A DNA stretch of 5,684 nt from assembly GCA_001796965.1 (NCBI GenBank), contig MGOA01000034.1, positions 9,175-14,858 of the forward strand, read 5' to 3'. Of the stretch, positions 5,531-5,684 are shown piece after piece (position 1 is the first letter of the stretch; each line of letters begins with the position of its first letter). Under the pieces are notes generated by a model. It made no database searches. It saw only the letters and a program-made list of their open reading frames with translations, and was not told where the DNA came from. This DNA comes from Chloroflexi bacterium RBG_16_64_43. GTDB lineage: Bacteria; Chloroflexota; Anaerolineae; Anaerolineales; RBG-16-64-43. A program made the position numbers and the translations under genes.

Positions 5531-5684
5531 CTAGCTCTTCGTTTCGTCTGGGGGAATATCGTCGAGGTCAAGCTTCTCGACGAAGTCCTTGAACACCGAA
5601 AGCCGGTCGTCACTCCCGGCGCCTTCGCCTTCGGCCTCGGGCGCACCCTCGCGCGCATCAGCCTCAGGCGTGACCCCCGCCCGG
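5531..5684 (-). CDS. C-terminal end of an unidentified protein (5' part outside the window)
   Basis: The minus-strand frame enters at the right edge (first full codon at 5683) and ends at TAG 5531-5533, giving 50 residues. The first half is a low-complexity acidic, Ala/Gly/Glu-rich linker (such as EGAPEAEGEGAGSDD). The end is a compact motif, RLSVFKDFVEKLDLDDIPP, then DETKS. This recalls the tails of DUF151 'bifunctional nuclease' proteins, which I associate with Chloroflexota genomes, but the catalytic domain is not visible, so this is only a guess. It is codirectional with dnaB and ends 95 bp before the dnaB ATG, so it is a candidate first gene of the operon. Codon-consistent translation up to a stop just before a hairpin supports it being a real gene end. 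Confidence 0.6.
   Translation of the reverse strand, partial: RAGVTPEADAREGAPEAEGEGAGSDDRLSVFKDFVEKLDLDDIPPDETKS

Noticed and set aside
4894..5658. 254-codon minus-strand open frame overlapping dnaB and the upstream gene
   Set aside because: It runs out of frame with the clear DnaB N-terminal domain and the upstream gene's tail, and its translation is Arg/Gly/Pro-rich low complexity. It is a shadow frame.

Overview
This is a GC-rich bacterial chromosomal window holding the end of a glycolytic gene, a repeat-filled convergence zone, and a compact DNA-replication operon. The pairing of a DnaD-domain protein with a DnaC/DnaI-type loader that begins with a four-cysteine zinc motif, next to dnaB and an archaeal-type phosphoglycerate mutase, suggests a member of the Chloroflexota. 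That placement rests on remembered family distributions, not on a search.

Layout. Positions 2-952 (+) are the 3' part of apgM, cofactor-independent phosphoglycerate mutase of the archaeal type, cut by the left edge. Positions 953-1955 contain no convincing gene. They hold a tandem array of 152-bp units built from REP-like hairpins (three copies in exact register, about 1131-1547), a GC-rich inverted repeat, a strong plus-strand intrinsic terminator (1707-1741), a solitary REP-like hairpin (1868-1893) and a terminator hairpin immediately behind the replication operon (1921-1946). From 1956 to 5684 everything is on the minus strand. In transcription order these are the tail of an unidentified gene (5684-5531), dnaB replicative helicase (5435-4029), a DnaD-domain primosome protein (4032-3337) and an unusual DnaC/IstB-like AAA+ ATPase with two complete AAA+ modules in one chain (3374-1956).

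How the genes work together. dnaB, the dnaD-like gene and the dnaC-like gene overlap by 4 and 38 bp, so they are almost certainly one transcript with coupled translation. The set is a helicase, a primosome DNA-remodelling/adaptor protein and an ATP-dependent helicase loader, that is, a helicase-loading module. The most interesting feature is the internal duplication of the loader ATPase: both halves keep Walker A, Walker B, sensor-1 and arginine-finger-like residues, so one polypeptide seems to carry two working ATPase sites.
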